DNA of 64,000 nt from the NCBI GenBank assembly GCA_949987565.1, contig OX465109.1, forward strand, positions 8,596,163 through 8,660,162, in the 5' to 3' direction. The DNA comes from Luidia sarsii (Eukaryota; Echinodermata; Asteroidea; Paxillosida; Luidiidae). Within the stretch, counting starts at the first letter, position 1. Every line of letters begins with the position of its first letter. The translations under genes and the position numbers were made by a program. The notes under the pieces are model-generated. The model did no database searches and was not told the DNA's origin. It saw nothing but the letters and a program-made list of their open reading frames with translations. Of the stretch, positions 49,330 to 62,797 are shown piece after piece.

Positions 49330-52300
49330 TTTTTGGCCCAATTTCTGACATGTTCGACAGGTCCGCTCCTGTCAGGAATTTCAGTTTTCGACCCAAAATC
49401 AGATTTCCCAGATTTCTCTGAAAATTATTCCTCAGGTACTGTAGCTCAGAGCCCTGTGACATGGATTGGACTTTCTGTAGACCAGTTGAACTAATTTTTA
49501 GCCCCCTCAAAAAAACTTGATTTTTGGCCCAATTTCTGACACGTTCGACAGGTCCGCTCCTGTCAGAAATTTCAGTTTTCGACCCAAAATTAGTTTTCCC
49601 ACACTTGTCTGAAAATTAATCGTGAGGTAGCTCAGAGCCCTGTGACATGGATCGGACTTTCAGTAGACCAGTTGAACTATTTTTTGGCCCCCTCAAAAAA
49701 ACTTGATTTTTGGCCCAATTTCTGACATGTTCGACAGGTCCGCTCCTGTCAGAAATTTCAGTTTTCGACCCAAAATTAGTTTTCCCAGATTTGTCTGAAA
49801 ATTAATCGTGAGGTAGCTCAGAGCCCTCTGACATGGATCGGACTTTCGGTAGACCAGTTGAACTCATGTTTGGCCCCCTCAAAAAAACTTGATTTTTGGC
49901 CCAATTTCTGACATGTTCGACAGGTCCGCTCCTGTCAGAAATTTCAGTTTTCGACCCAAAATTAGTTTTCCCACATTTGTGTGAAAATTATTCCTCAGGT
50001 ACATGAAGCTCAGAGCCCTGTGACATGGATTCGACTTTCGGTAGACCAGTTGAACTCATTTTTTGCCCCCTCAAAAAAACTTGATTTTTGACCCAATTTC
50101 TGACACGTTCGACAGGTCCGCTCCTGTCAGAAATTTCAGTTTTCGACCCAAAATTAGTTTTCCCACACTTGTCTGAAAATTAATCGTGAGGTAGCTCAGA
50201 GCCCTGTGACATGGATCGGACTTTCAGTAGACCAGTTGAACTATTTTTTGGCCCCCTCAAAAACTTGATTTTTGGCCCAATTTCTGACATGTTCGACAGG
50301 TCCGCTCCTGTCAGAAATTTCAGTTTTCGACCCAAAATTAGTTTTCCCAGATTTGTCTGAAAATTAATCGTGAGGTAGCTCAGAGCCCTCTGACATGGAT
50401 CGGACTTTCGGTAGACCAGTTGAACTCATGTTTGGCCCCCTCAAAAAAACTTGATTTTTGGCCCAATTTCTGACATGTTCGACAGGTCCGCTCCTGTCAG
50501 AAATTTCAGTTTTCGACCCAAAATTAGTTTTCCCAGATTTGTCTGAAAATTAATCGTGAGGTAGCTCAGAGCCCTCTGACATGGATCGGACTTTCGGTAG
50601 ACCAGTTGAACTCATTTTTGGCCCCCTCAAAAAAACTTGATTTTTGGCCCAATTTCTGACATGTTCGACAGGTCCGCTCCTGTCAGAAATTTCAGTTTTC
50701 GACCCAAAATTAGTTTTCCCACATTTGTCTGAAAATTATTCCTCAGGAAGCTGTGAGCCCTCTGACATGGATCGGACTTTCGGGAGACCAGTTGAACTCA
50801 TTTTTAGCCCCCTCAAAAAAACTTGATTTTTGGCCCAATTTCTGACATGTTCGACAGGTCCGCTCCTGTCAGAAATTTCAGTTTTCGACCCAAAATTAGT
50901 TTTCCCACATTTGTCTGAAAATTATTCCTCAGGAAGCTGTGAGCCCTCTGACATGGATCGGACTTTCGGGAGACCAGTTGAACTCATTTTTAGCCCCCTC
51001 AAAAAAACTTGATTTTTGGCCCAATTTCTGACATGTTCGACAGGTCCGCTCCTGTCAGAAATTTCAGTTTTCGACCCAAAATTTGTTTTCCCAGATTTGT
51101 CTGAAAATTATTCCTCAGGTAGCTCTGAGCCCTCTGACATGGATCGGACTTTCGGTAGACCAGTTGAACTCATTTTTGGCCCCCTCAAAAAAACTTGATT
51201 TTTTGCCCAATTTCTGACACGTTCGACAGGTCCGCTCCTGTCAGAAATTTCAGTTTTCGACCCAAAATTAGTTTTCCCACATTTGTGTGAAAATTATTCC
51301 TCAGGTACTTGTAGCTCAGAGCCCTGTGACATGGATTCGACTTTCGGTAGACCAGTTGAACTCATTTTTTGCCCCCTCAAAAAAACTTGATTTTTGGCCC
51401 AATTTCTGACACGTTCGACAGGTCCGCTCCTGTCAGAAATTTCAGTTTTCGACCCAAAATTAGTTTTCCCATATTTGTCTGAAAATTATTCCTCTGGTAG
51501 CTCAGAGCCCTGTGACATGGATTGGACTTTCTGTAGACCAGTTGAACTAATTTTTAGCCCCCTCAAAAAAACTTGATTTTTGGCCCAATTTCTGACACGT
51601 TCGACAGTTCCGCTCCTGTCAGAAATTTCAGTTTTCGACCCAAAATTAGTTTTCCCACACTTGTCTGAAAATTAATCGTGAGGTAGCTCAGAGCCCTTTG
51701 ACATGGATCGGACTTTCAGTAGACCAGTTGAACTATTTTTTGGCCCCCTCAAAAAAACTTGATTTTTGGCCCAATTTCTGACATGTTCGACAGGTCCGCT
51801 CCTGTCAGAAATTTCAGTTTTCGACCCAAAATTAGTTTTCCCAGATTTGTCTGAAAATTAATCGTGAGGTAGCTGAGAGCCCTCTGACATGGATCGGACT
51901 TTCGGTAGACCAGTTGAACTCATTTTTGGCCCCCTCAAAAAAACTTGATTTTTGGCCCAATTTCTGACATGTTCGACAGGTCCGCTCCTGTCAGAAATTT
52001 CAGTTTTCGACCCAAAATTAGTTTTCCCACATTTGTCTGAAAATTATTCCTCAGGAAGCTGTGAGCCCTCTGACATTGATCGGACTTTCGGGAGACCAGT
52101 TGAACTCATTTTTAGCCCCCTCAAAAAGACTTGATTTTTGGCCCAATTTCTGACATGTTCGACAGGTCCGCTCCTGTCAGAAATTTCATTTTTCGACCCA
52201 AAATCAGATTTCCCAGATTTCTCTGAAAATTATTCCTCAGGTAGCTGTGAGCCCTCTGACATGGATCGGATTTTCGGTAGACCAGTTGAACTCATTTTTA

Positions 52301-52506
52301 GCCCCCTCAAAAAAAATTGATTTTTGGGCCAATTTCTGACGTGTTGGACAGGTCCGCTCCTGTCAGAAATTTCAGTTTTCGACCCAAAATTTGTTTTCCC
52401 AGATTTGTCTGAAAATTATTCCTCAGGTAGCTCTGAGCCCTCTGACATGGATCGGACTTTCGGTAGACCAGTTGAACTCATTTTTGGCCCTCTCAAAAAA
52501 ACTTGA
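49330..52506 (+). repeat. Higher-order duplication B, copy 1
   Basis: Matches 54935-58297 unit by unit at an offset of 5605 bp up to about 50826, then 5791 bp, because copy 2 carries one extra unit at 56435. Confidence 0.7.
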
Positions 52507-52509
52507 TTT

Positions 52510-55500
52510 TTTGCCCAATTTCTGACACGTTCGACAGGTCCGCTCCTGTCAGAAATTTCAGTTTTCGACCCAAAATTAGTTTTCCCACATTTGTGTGAAA
52601 ATTATTCCTCAGGTACTTGTAGCTCAGAGCCCTGTGACATGGATTCGACTTTCGGTAGACCAGTTGAACTCATTTTTTGCCCCCTCAAAAAAACTTGATT
52701 TTTGGCCCAATTTCTGACACGTTCGACAGGTCCGCTCCTGTCAGAAATTTCAGTTTTCGACCCAAAATTAGTTTTCCCATATTTGTCTGAAAATTATTCC
52801 TCTGGTAGCTCAGAGCCCTGTGACATGGATTGGACTTTCTGTAGACCAGTTGAACTAATTTTTAGCCCCCTCAAAAAAACTTGATTTTTGGCCCAATTTC
52901 TGACACGTTCGACAGTTCCGCTCCTGTCAGAAATTTCAGTTTTCGACCCAAAATTAGTTTTCCCACACTTGTCTGAAAATTAATCGTGAGGTAGCTCAGA
53001 GCCCTTTGACATGGATCGGACTTTCAGTAGACCAGTTGAACTATTTTTTGGCCCCCTCAAAAAAACTTGATTTTTGGCCCAATTTCTGACATGTTCGACA
53101 GGTCCGCTCCTGTCAGAATTTTCAGTTTTCGACCCAAAATTAGTTTTCCCAGATTTGTCTGAAAATTAATCGTGAGGTAGCTGAGAGCCCTCTGACATGG
53201 ATCGGACTTTCGGTAGACCAGTTGAACTCATTTTTGGCCCCCTCAAAAAAACTTGATTTTTGGCCCAATTTCTGACATGTTCGACAGGTCCGCTCCTGTC
53301 AGAAATTTCAGTTTTCGACCCAAAATTAGTTTTCCCACATTTGTCTGAAAATTATTCCTCAGGAAGCTGTGAGCCCTCTGACATTGATCGGACTTTCGGG
53401 AGACCAGTTGAACTCATTTTTAGCCCCCTCAAAAAGACTTGATTTTTGGCCCAATTTCTGACATGTTCGACAGGTCCGCTCCTGTCAGAAATTTCATTTT
53501 TCGACCCAAAATCAGATTTCCCAGATTTCTCTGAAAATTATTCCTCAGGTAGCTGTGAGCCCTCTGACATGGATCGGACTTTCGGTAGACCAGTTGAACT
53601 CATTTTTAGCCCCCTCAAAAAAAATTGATTTTTGGGCCAATTTCTGACGTGTTGGACAGGTCCGCTCCTGTCAGAAATTTCAGTTTTCGACCCAAAATTT
53701 GTTTTCCCAGATTTGTCTGAAAATTATTCCTCAGGTAGCTCTGAGCCCTCTGACATGGATCGGACTTTCGGTAGACCAGTTGAACTCATTTTTGGCCCTC
53801 TCAAAAAAACTTGATTTTTTGCCCAATTTCTGACACGTTCGACAGGTCCGCTCCTGTCAGAAATTTCAGTTTTCGACCCAAAATTAGTTTTCCCACATTT
53901 GTGTGAAAATTATTCCTCAGGTACATGTAGCTCAGAGCCCTGTGACATGGATTCGACTTTCGGTAGACCAGTTGAACTCATTTTTTGCCCCCTCAAAAAA
54001 ACTTGATTTTTGGCCCAATTTCTGACACGTTCGACAGGTCCGCTCCTGTCAGAAATTTCAGTTTTCGACCCAAAATTAGTTTTCCCATATTTGTCTGAAA
54101 TTATTCCTCAGGTAGCTCTGAGCCCTCTGACATGGATCGGACTTTCGGTAGACTAGTTGAACTCATTTTTAGCCCCCTCAAAAAAACTTGATTTTTGGCC
54201 CAATTTCTGACACGTTCGACAGGTCCGCTCCTGTCAGAAATTTTAGTTTTCGACCCAAAATTAGTTTTCCCATATTTGTCTGAAAATTATTCCTCAGGTA
54301 GCTCTGAGCCCTCTGACATGGATCGGACTTTCGGTAGACTAGTTGAACTCATTTTTAGCCCCCTCAAAAAAACTTGATTTTTGGCCCAATTTCTGACACG
54401 TTCGACAGGTCCGCTCCTGTCAGAAATTTCAGTTTTCGACCCAAAATTAGTTTTCCCATATTTGTCTGAAATTATTCCTCAGGTAGCTCTGAGCCCTCTG
54501 ACATGGATCGGACTTTCGGTAGACTAGTTGAACTCATTTTTAGCCCCCTCAAAAAAACTTGATTTTTGGCCCAATTTCTGACACGTTCGACAGGTCCGCT
54601 CCTGTCAGAAATTTTAGTTTTCGACCCAAAATTAGTTTTCCCATATTTGTCTGAAAATTATTCCTCAGGTAGCTCTGAGCCCTCTGACATGGATCGGACT
54701 TTCGGTAGACTAGTTGAACTCATTTTTAGCCCCCTCAAAAAAACTTGATTTTTGGCCCAATTTCTGACACGTTCGACAGGTCCGCTCCTGTCAGAAATTT
54801 CAGTTTTCGACCCAAAATTAGTTTTCCCACACTTGTCTGAAAATTAATCGTGAGGTAGCTCAGAGCCCTGTGACATGGATCGGACTTTCGGTAGACCAGT
54901 TGAACTCATTTTTGGCCCCCTCAAAAAAACTTGATATTTGGCCCAATTTCTGACATGTTCGACAGGTCCGCTCCTGTCAGGAATTTCAGTTTTCGACCCA
55001 AAATCAGATTTCCCAGATTTCTCTGAAAATTATTCCTCAGGTACTGTAGCTCAGAGCCCTGTGACATGGATTGGACTTTCTGTAGACCAGTTGAACTAAT
55101 TTTTAGCCCCCTCAAAAAAACTTGATTTTTGGCCCAATTTCTGACACGTTCGACAGGTCCGCTCCTGTCAGAAATTTCAGTTTTCGACCCAAAATTAGTT
55201 TTCCCACACTTGTCTGAAAATTAATCGTGAGGTAGCTCAGAGCCCTGTGACATGGATCGGACTTTCAGTAGACCAGTTGAACTATTTTTTGGCCCCCTCA
55301 AAAAAACTTGATTTTTGGCCCAATTTCTGACATGTTCGACAGGTCCGCTCCTGTCAGAAATTTCAGTTTTCGACCCAAAATTAGTTTTCCCAGATTTGTC
55401 TGAAAATTAATCGTGAGGTAGCTCAGAGCCCTCTGACATGGATCGGACTTTCGGTAGACCAGTTGAACTCATGTTTGGCCCCCTCAAAAAAACTTGATTT

Positions 55501-55695
55501 TTGGCCCAATTTCTGACATGTTCGACAGGTCCGCTCCTGTCAGAAATTTCAGTTTTCGACCCAAAATTAGTTTTCCCACATTTGTGTGAAAATTATTCCT
55601 CAGGTACATGAAGCTCAGAGCCCTGTGACATGGATTCGACTTTCGGTAGACCAGTTGAACTCATTTTTTGCCCCCTCAAAAAAACTTGATTTTTG
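52510..55695 (+). repeat. Higher-order duplication C, copy 1
   Basis: Matches 56993-60178 at an offset of 4483 bp (24 units plus insertions) with only scattered single-base differences. Includes the run of AATTTTAG-variant units. Copies 51394-52700 and 52702-54000 also form a 1308-bp (7-unit) tandem duplication. Confidence 0.75.
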
Positions 55696-56992
55696 ACCCA
55701 ATTTCTGACACGTTCGACAGGTCCGCTCCTGTCAGAAATTTCAGTTTTCGACCCAAAATTAGTTTTCCCACACTTGTCTGAAAATTAATCGTGAGGTAGC
55801 TCAGAGCCCTGTGACATGGATCGGACTTTCAGTAGACCAGTTGAACTATTTTTTGGCCCCCTCAAAAACTTGATTTTTGGCCCAATTTCTGACATGTTCG
55901 ACAGGTCCGCTCCTGTCAGAAATTTCAGTTTTCGACCCAAAATTAGTTTTCCCAGATTTGTCTGAAAATTAATCGTGAGGTAGCTCAGAGCCCTCTGACA
56001 TGGATCGGACTTTCGGTAGACCAGTTGAACTCATGTTTGGCCCCCTCAAAAAAACTTGATTTTTGGCCCAATTTCTGACATGTTCGACAGGTCCGCTCCT
56101 GTCAGAAATTTCAGTTTTCGACCCAAAATTAGTTTTCCCAGATTTGTCTGAAAATTAATCGTGAGGTAGCTCAGAGCCCTCTGACATGGATCGGACTTTC
56201 GGTAGACCAGTTGAACTCATTTTTGGCCCCCTCAAAAAAACTTGATTTTTGGCCCAATTTCTGACATGTTCGACAGGTCCGCTCCTGTCAGAAATTTCAG
56301 TTTTCGACCCAAAATTAGTTTTCCCACATTTGTCTGAAAATTATTCCTCAGGAAGCTGTGAGCCCTCTGACATGGATCGGACTTTCGGGAGACCAGTTGA
56401 ACTCATTTTTAGCCCCCTCAAAAAAACTTGATTTTTGGCCCAATTTCTGACATGTTCGACAGGTCCGCTCCTGTCAGAAATTTCAGTTTTCGACCCAAAA
56501 TTAGTTTTCCCACATTTGTCTGAAAATTAATCGTGAGGTAGCTGAGAGCCCTCTGACATGGATCGGACTTTCGGTAGACCAGTTGAACTCATTTTTGGCC
56601 CCCTCAAAAAAACTTGATTTTTGGCCCAATTTCTGACATGTTCGACAGGTCCGCTCCTGTCAGAAATTTCAGTTTTCGACCCAAAATTAGTTTTCCCACA
56701 TTTGTCTGAAAATTATTCCTCAGGAAGCTGTGAGCCCTCTGACATGGATCGGACTTTCGGGAGACCAGTTGAACTCATTTTTAGCCCCCTCAAAAAAACT
56801 TGATTTTTGGCCCAATTTCTGACATGTTCGACAGGTCCGCTCCTGTCAGAAATTTCAGTTTTCGACCCAAAATTTGTTTTCCCAGATTTGTCTGAAAATT
56901 ATTCCTCAGGTAGCTCTGAGCCCTCTGACATGGATCGGACTTTCGGTAGACCAGTTGAACTCATTTTTGGCCCCCTCAAAAAAACTTGATTT

Positions 56993-59900
56993 TTTGCCCA
57001 ATTTCTGACACGTTCGACAGGTCCGCTCCTGTCAGAAATTTCAGTTTTCGACCCAAAATTAGTTTTCCCACATTTGTGTGAAAATTATTCCTCAGGTACT
57101 TGTAGCTCAGAGCCCTGTGACATGGATTCGACTTTCGGTAGACCAGTTGAACTCATTTTTTGCCCCCTCAAAAAAACTTGATTTTTGGCCCAATTTCTGA
57201 CACGTTCGACAGGTCCGCTCCTGTCAGAAATTTCAGTTTTCGACCCAAAATTAGTTTTCCCATATTTGTCTGAAAATTATTCCTCTGGTAGCTCAGAGCC
57301 CTGTGACATGGATTGGACTTTCTGTAGACCAGTTGAACTAATTTTTAGCCCCCTCAAAAAAACTTGATTTTTGGCCCAATTTCTGACACGTTCGACAGTT
57401 CCGCTCCTGTCAGAAATTTCAGTTTTCGACCCAAAATTAGTTTTCCCACACTTGTCTGAAAATTAATCGTGAGGTAGCTCAGAGCCCTTTGACATGGATC
57501 GGACTTTCAGTAGACCAGTTGAACTATTTTTTGGCCCCCTCAAAAAAACTTGATTTTTGGCCCAATTTCTGACATGTTCGACAGGTCCGCTCCTGTCAGA
57601 AATTTCAGTTTTCGACCCAAAATTAGTTTTCCCAGATTTGTCTGAAAATTAATCGTGAGGTAGCTGAGAGCCCTCTGACATGGATCGGACTTTCGGTAGA
57701 CCAGTTGAACTCATTTTTGGCCCCCTCAAAAAAACTTGATTTTTGGCCCAATTTCTGACATGTTCGACAGGTCCGCTCCTGTCAGAAATTTCAGTTTTCG
57801 ACCCAAAATTAGTTTTCCCACATTTGTCTGAAAATTATTCCTCAGGAAGCTGTGAGCCCTCTGACATTGATCGGACTTTCGGGAGACCAGTTGAACTCAT
57901 TTTTAGCCCCCTCAAAAAGACTTGATTTTTGGCCCAATTTCTGACATGTTCGACAGGTCCGCTCCTGTCAGAAATTTCATTTTTCGACCCAAAATCAGAT
58001 TTCCCAGATTTCTCTGAAAATTATTCCTCAGGTAGCTGTGAGCCCTCTGACATGGATCGGACTTTCGGTAGACCAGTTGAACTCATTTTTAGCCCCCTCA
58101 AAAAAAATTGATTTTTGGGCCAATTTCTGACGTGTTGGACAGGTCCGCTCCTGTCAGAAATTTCAGTTTTCGACCCAAAATTTGTTTTCCCAGATTTGTC
58201 TGAAAATTATTCCTCAGGTAGCTCTGAGCCCTCTGACATGGATCGGACTTTCGGTAGACCAGTTGAACTCATTTTTGGCCCTCTCAAAAAAACTTGATTT
58301 TTTGCCCAATTTCTGACACGTTCGACAGGTCCGCTCCTGTCAGAAATTTCAGTTTTCGACCCAAAATTAGTTTTCCCACATTTGTGTGAAAATTATTCCT
58401 CAGGTACATGTAGCTCAGAGCCCTGTGACATGGATTCGACTTTCGGTAGACCAGTTGAACTCATTTTTTGCCCCCTCAAAAAAACTTGATTTTTGGCCCA
58501 ATTTCTGACACGTTCGACAGGTCCGCTCCTGTCAGAAATTTCAGTTTTCGACCCAAAATTAGTTTTCCCATATTTGTCTGAAATTATTCCTCAGGTAGCT
58601 CTGAGCCCTCTGACATGGATCGGACTTTCGGTAGACTAGTTGAACTCATTTTTAGCCCCCTCAAAAAAACTTGATTTTTGGCCCAATTTCTGACACGTTC
58701 GACAGGTCCGCTCCTGTCAGAAATTTTAGTTTTCGACCCAAAATTAGTTTTCCCATATTTGTCTGAAAATTATTCCTCAGGTAGCTCTGAGCCCTCTGAC
58801 ATGGATCGGACTTTCGGTAGACTAGTTGAACTCATTTTTAGCCCCCTCAAAAAAACTTGATTTTTGGCCCAATTTCTGACACGTTCGACAGGTCCGCTCC
58901 TGTCAGAAATTTCAGTTTTCGACCCAAAATTAGTTTTCCCATATTTGTCTGAAATTATTCCTCAGGTAGCTCTGAGCCCTCTGACATGGATCGGACTTTC
59001 GGTAGACTAGTTGAACTCATTTTTAGCCCCCTCAAAAAAACTTGATTTTTGGCCCAATTTCTGACACGTTCGACAGGTCCGCTCCTGTCAGAAATTTTAG
59101 TTTTCGACCCAAAATTAGTTTTCCCATATTTGTCTGAAAATTATTCCTCAGGTAGCTCTGAGCCCTCTGACATGGATCGGACTTTCGGTAGACTAGTTGA
59201 ACTCATTTTTAGCCCCCTCAAAAAAACTTGATTTTTGGCCCAATTTCTGACACGTTCGACAGGTCCGCTCCTGTCAGAAATTTCAGTTTTCGACCCAAAA
59301 TTAGTTTTCCCACACTTGTCTGAAAATTAATCGTGAGGTAGCTCAGAGCCCTGTGACATGGATCGGACTTTCGGTAGACCAGTTGAACTCATTTTTGGCC
59401 CCCTCAAAAAAACTTGATATTTGGCCCAATTTCTGACATGTTCGACAGGTCCGCTCCTGTCAGGAATTTCAGTTTTCGACCCAAAATCAGATTTCCCAGA
59501 TTTCTCTGAAAATTATTCCTCAGGTACTGTAGCTCAGAGCCCTGTGACATGGATTGGACTTTCTGTAGACCAGTTGAACTAATTTTTAGCCCCCTCAAAA
59601 AAACTTGATTTTTGGCCCAATTTCTGACACGTTCGACAGTTCCGCTCCTGTCAGAAATTTCAGTTTTCGACCCAAAATTAGTTTTCCCACACTTGTCTGA
59701 AAATTAATCGTGAGGTAGCTCAGAGCCCTGTGACATGGATCGGACTTTCAGTAGACCAGTTGAACTATTTTTTGGCCCCCTCAAAAAAACTTGATTTTTG
59801 GCCCAATTTCTGACATGTTCGACAGGTCCGCTCCTGTCAGAAATTTCAGTTTTCGACCCAAAATTAGTTTTCCCAGATTTGTCTGAAAATTAATCGTGAG

Positions 59901-60178
59901 GTAGCTCAGAGCCCTCTGACATGGATCGGACTTTCGGTAGACCAGTTGAACTCATGTTTGGCCCCCTCAAAAAAACTTGATTTTTGGCCCAATTTCTGAC
60001 ATGTTCGACAGGTCCGCTCCTGTCAGAAATTTCAGTTTTCGACCCAAAATTAGTTTTCCCACATTTGTGTGAAAATTATTCCTCAGGTACATGAAGCTCA
60101 GAGCCCTGTGACATGGATTCGACTTTCGGTAGACCAGTTGAACTCATTTTTTGCCCCCTCAAAAAAACTTGATTTTTG
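56993..60178 (+). repeat. Higher-order duplication C, copy 2
   Basis: Partner of 52510-55695. Its right part is itself duplicated immediately downstream. Confidence 0.75.
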
Positions 60179-62797
60179 GCCCAATTTCTGACATGTTCGA
60201 CAGGTCCGCTCCTGTCAGAAATTTCAGTTTTCGACCCAAAATTAGTTTTCCCAGATTTGTCTGAAAATTAATCGTGAGGTAGCTGAGAGCCCTCTGACAT
60301 GGATCGGACTTTCGGTAGACCAGTTGAACTCATTTTTGGCCCCCTCAAAAAAACTTGATTTTTGGCCCAATTTCTGACATGTTCGACAGGTCCGCTCCTG
60401 TCAGAAATTTCAGTTTTCGACCCAAAATTAGTTTTCCCACATTTGTCTGAAAATTATTCCTCAGGAAGCTGTGAGCCCTCTGACATTGATCGGACTTTCG
60501 GGAGACCAGTTGAACTCATTTTTAGCCCCCTCAAAAAGACTTGATTTTTGGCCCAATTTCTGACATGTTCGACAGGTCCGCTCCTGTCAGAAATTTCATT
60601 TTTCGACCCAAAATCAGATTTCCCAGATTTCTCTGAAAATTATTCCTCAGGTAGCTGTGAGCCCTCTGACATGGATCGGACTTTCGGTAGACCAGTTGAA
60701 CTCATTTTTAGCCCCCTCAAAAAAAATTGATTTTTGGGCCAATTTCTGACGTGTTGGACAGGTCCGCTCCTGTCAGAAATTTCAGTTTTCGACCCAAAAT
60801 TTGTTTTCCCAGATTTGTCTGAAAATTATTCCTCAGGTAGCTCTGAGCCCTCTGACATGGATCGGACTTTCGGTAGACCAGTTGAACTCATTTTTGGCCC
60901 TCTCAAAAAAACTTGATTTTTTGCCCAATTTCTGACACGTTCGACAGGTCCGCTCCTGTCAGAAATTTCAGTTTTCGACCCAAAATTAGTTTTCCCACAT
61001 TTGTGTGAAAATTATTCCTCAGGTACATGTAGCTCAGAGCCCTGTGACATGGATTCGACTTTCGGTAGACCAGTTGAACTCATTTTTTGCCCCCTCAAAA
61101 AAACTTGATTTTTGGCCCAATTTCTGACACGTTCGACAGGTCCGCTCCTGTCAGAAATTTCAGTTTTCGACCCAAAATTAGTTTTCCCATATTTGTCTGA
61201 AATTATTCCTCAGGTAGCTCTGAGCCCTCTGACATGGATCGGACTTTCGGTAGACTAGTTGAACTCATTTTTAGCCCCCTCAAAAAAACTTGATTTTTGG
61301 CCCAATTTCTGACACGTTCGACAGGTCCGCTCCTGTCAGAAATTTTAGTTTTCGACCCAAAATTAGTTTTCCCATATTTGTCTGAAAATTATTCCTCAGG
61401 TAGCTCTGAGCCCTCTGACATGGATCGGACTTTCGGTAGACTAGTTGAACTCATTTTTAGCCCCCTCAAAAAAACTTGATTTTTGGCCCAATTTCTGACA
61501 CGTTCGACAGGTCCGCTCCTGTCAGAAATTTCAGTTTTCGACCCAAAATTAGTTTTCCCATATTTGTCTGAAATTATTCCTCAGGTAGCTCTGAGCCCTC
61601 TGACATGGATCGGACTTTCGGTAGACTAGTTGAACTCATTTTTAGCCCCCTCAAAAAAACTTGATTTTTGGCCCAATTTCTGACACGTTCGACAGGTCCG
61701 CTCCTGTCAGAAATTTTAGTTTTCGACCCAAAATTAGTTTTCCCATATTTGTCTGAAAATTATTCCTCAGGTAGCTCTGAGCCCTCTGACATGGATCGGA
61801 CTTTCGGTAGACTAGTTGAACTCATTTTTAGCCCCCTCAAAAAAACTTGATTTTTGGCCCAATTTCTGACACGTTCGACAGGTCCGCTCCTGTCAGAAAT
61901 TTCAGTTTTCGACCCAAAATTAGTTTTCCCACACTTGTCTGAAAATTAATCGTGAGGTAGCTCAGAGCCCTGTGACATGGATCGGACTTTCGGTAGACCA
62001 GTTGAACTCATTTTTGGCCCCCTCAAAAAAACTTGATATTTGGCCCAATTTCTGACATGTTCGACAGGTCCGCTCCTGTCAGGAATTTCAGTTTTCGACC
62101 CAAAATCAGATTTCCCAGATTTCTCTGAAAATTATTCCTCAGGTACTGTAGCTCAGAGCCCTGTGACATGGATTGGACTTTCTGTAGACCAGTTGAACTA
62201 ATTTTTAGCCCCCTCAAAAAAACTTGATTTTTGGCCCAATTTCTGACACGTTCGACAGGTCCGCTCCTGTCAGAAATTTCAGTTTTCGACCCAAAATTAG
62301 TTTTCCCACACTTGTCTGAAAATTAATCGTGAGGTAGCTCAGAGCCCTGTGACATGGATCGGACTTTCAGTAGACCAGTTGAACTATTTTTTGGCCCCCT
62401 CAAAAAAACTTGATTTTTGGCCCAATTTCTGACATGTTCGACAGGTCCGCTCCTGTCAGAAATTTCAGTTTTCGACCCAAAATTAGTTTTCCCAGATTTG
62501 TCTGAAAATTAATCGTGAGGTAGCTCAGAGCCCTCTGACATGGATCGGACTTTCGGTAGACCAGTTGAACTCATGTTTGGCCCCCTCAAAAAAACTTGAT
62601 TTTTGGCCCAATTTCTGACATGTTCGACAGGTCCGCTCCTGTCAGAAATTTCAGTTTTCGACCCAAAATTAGTTTTCCCACATTTGTGTGAAAATTATTC
62701 CTCAGGTACATGAAGCTCAGAGCCCTGTGACATGGATTCGACTTTCGGTAGACCAGTTGAACTCATTTTTTGCCCCCTCAAAAAAACTTGATTTTTG
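60159..62797 (+). repeat. Higher-order duplication D (copy of 57540-60178)
   Basis: Directly adjacent tandem copy at an offset of 2619 bp (14 units plus insertions). Single-base differences exist, for example CAGTTCCGC against CAGGTCCGC near 59640 and 62259, so the copies are not an exact echo. Confidence 0.75.
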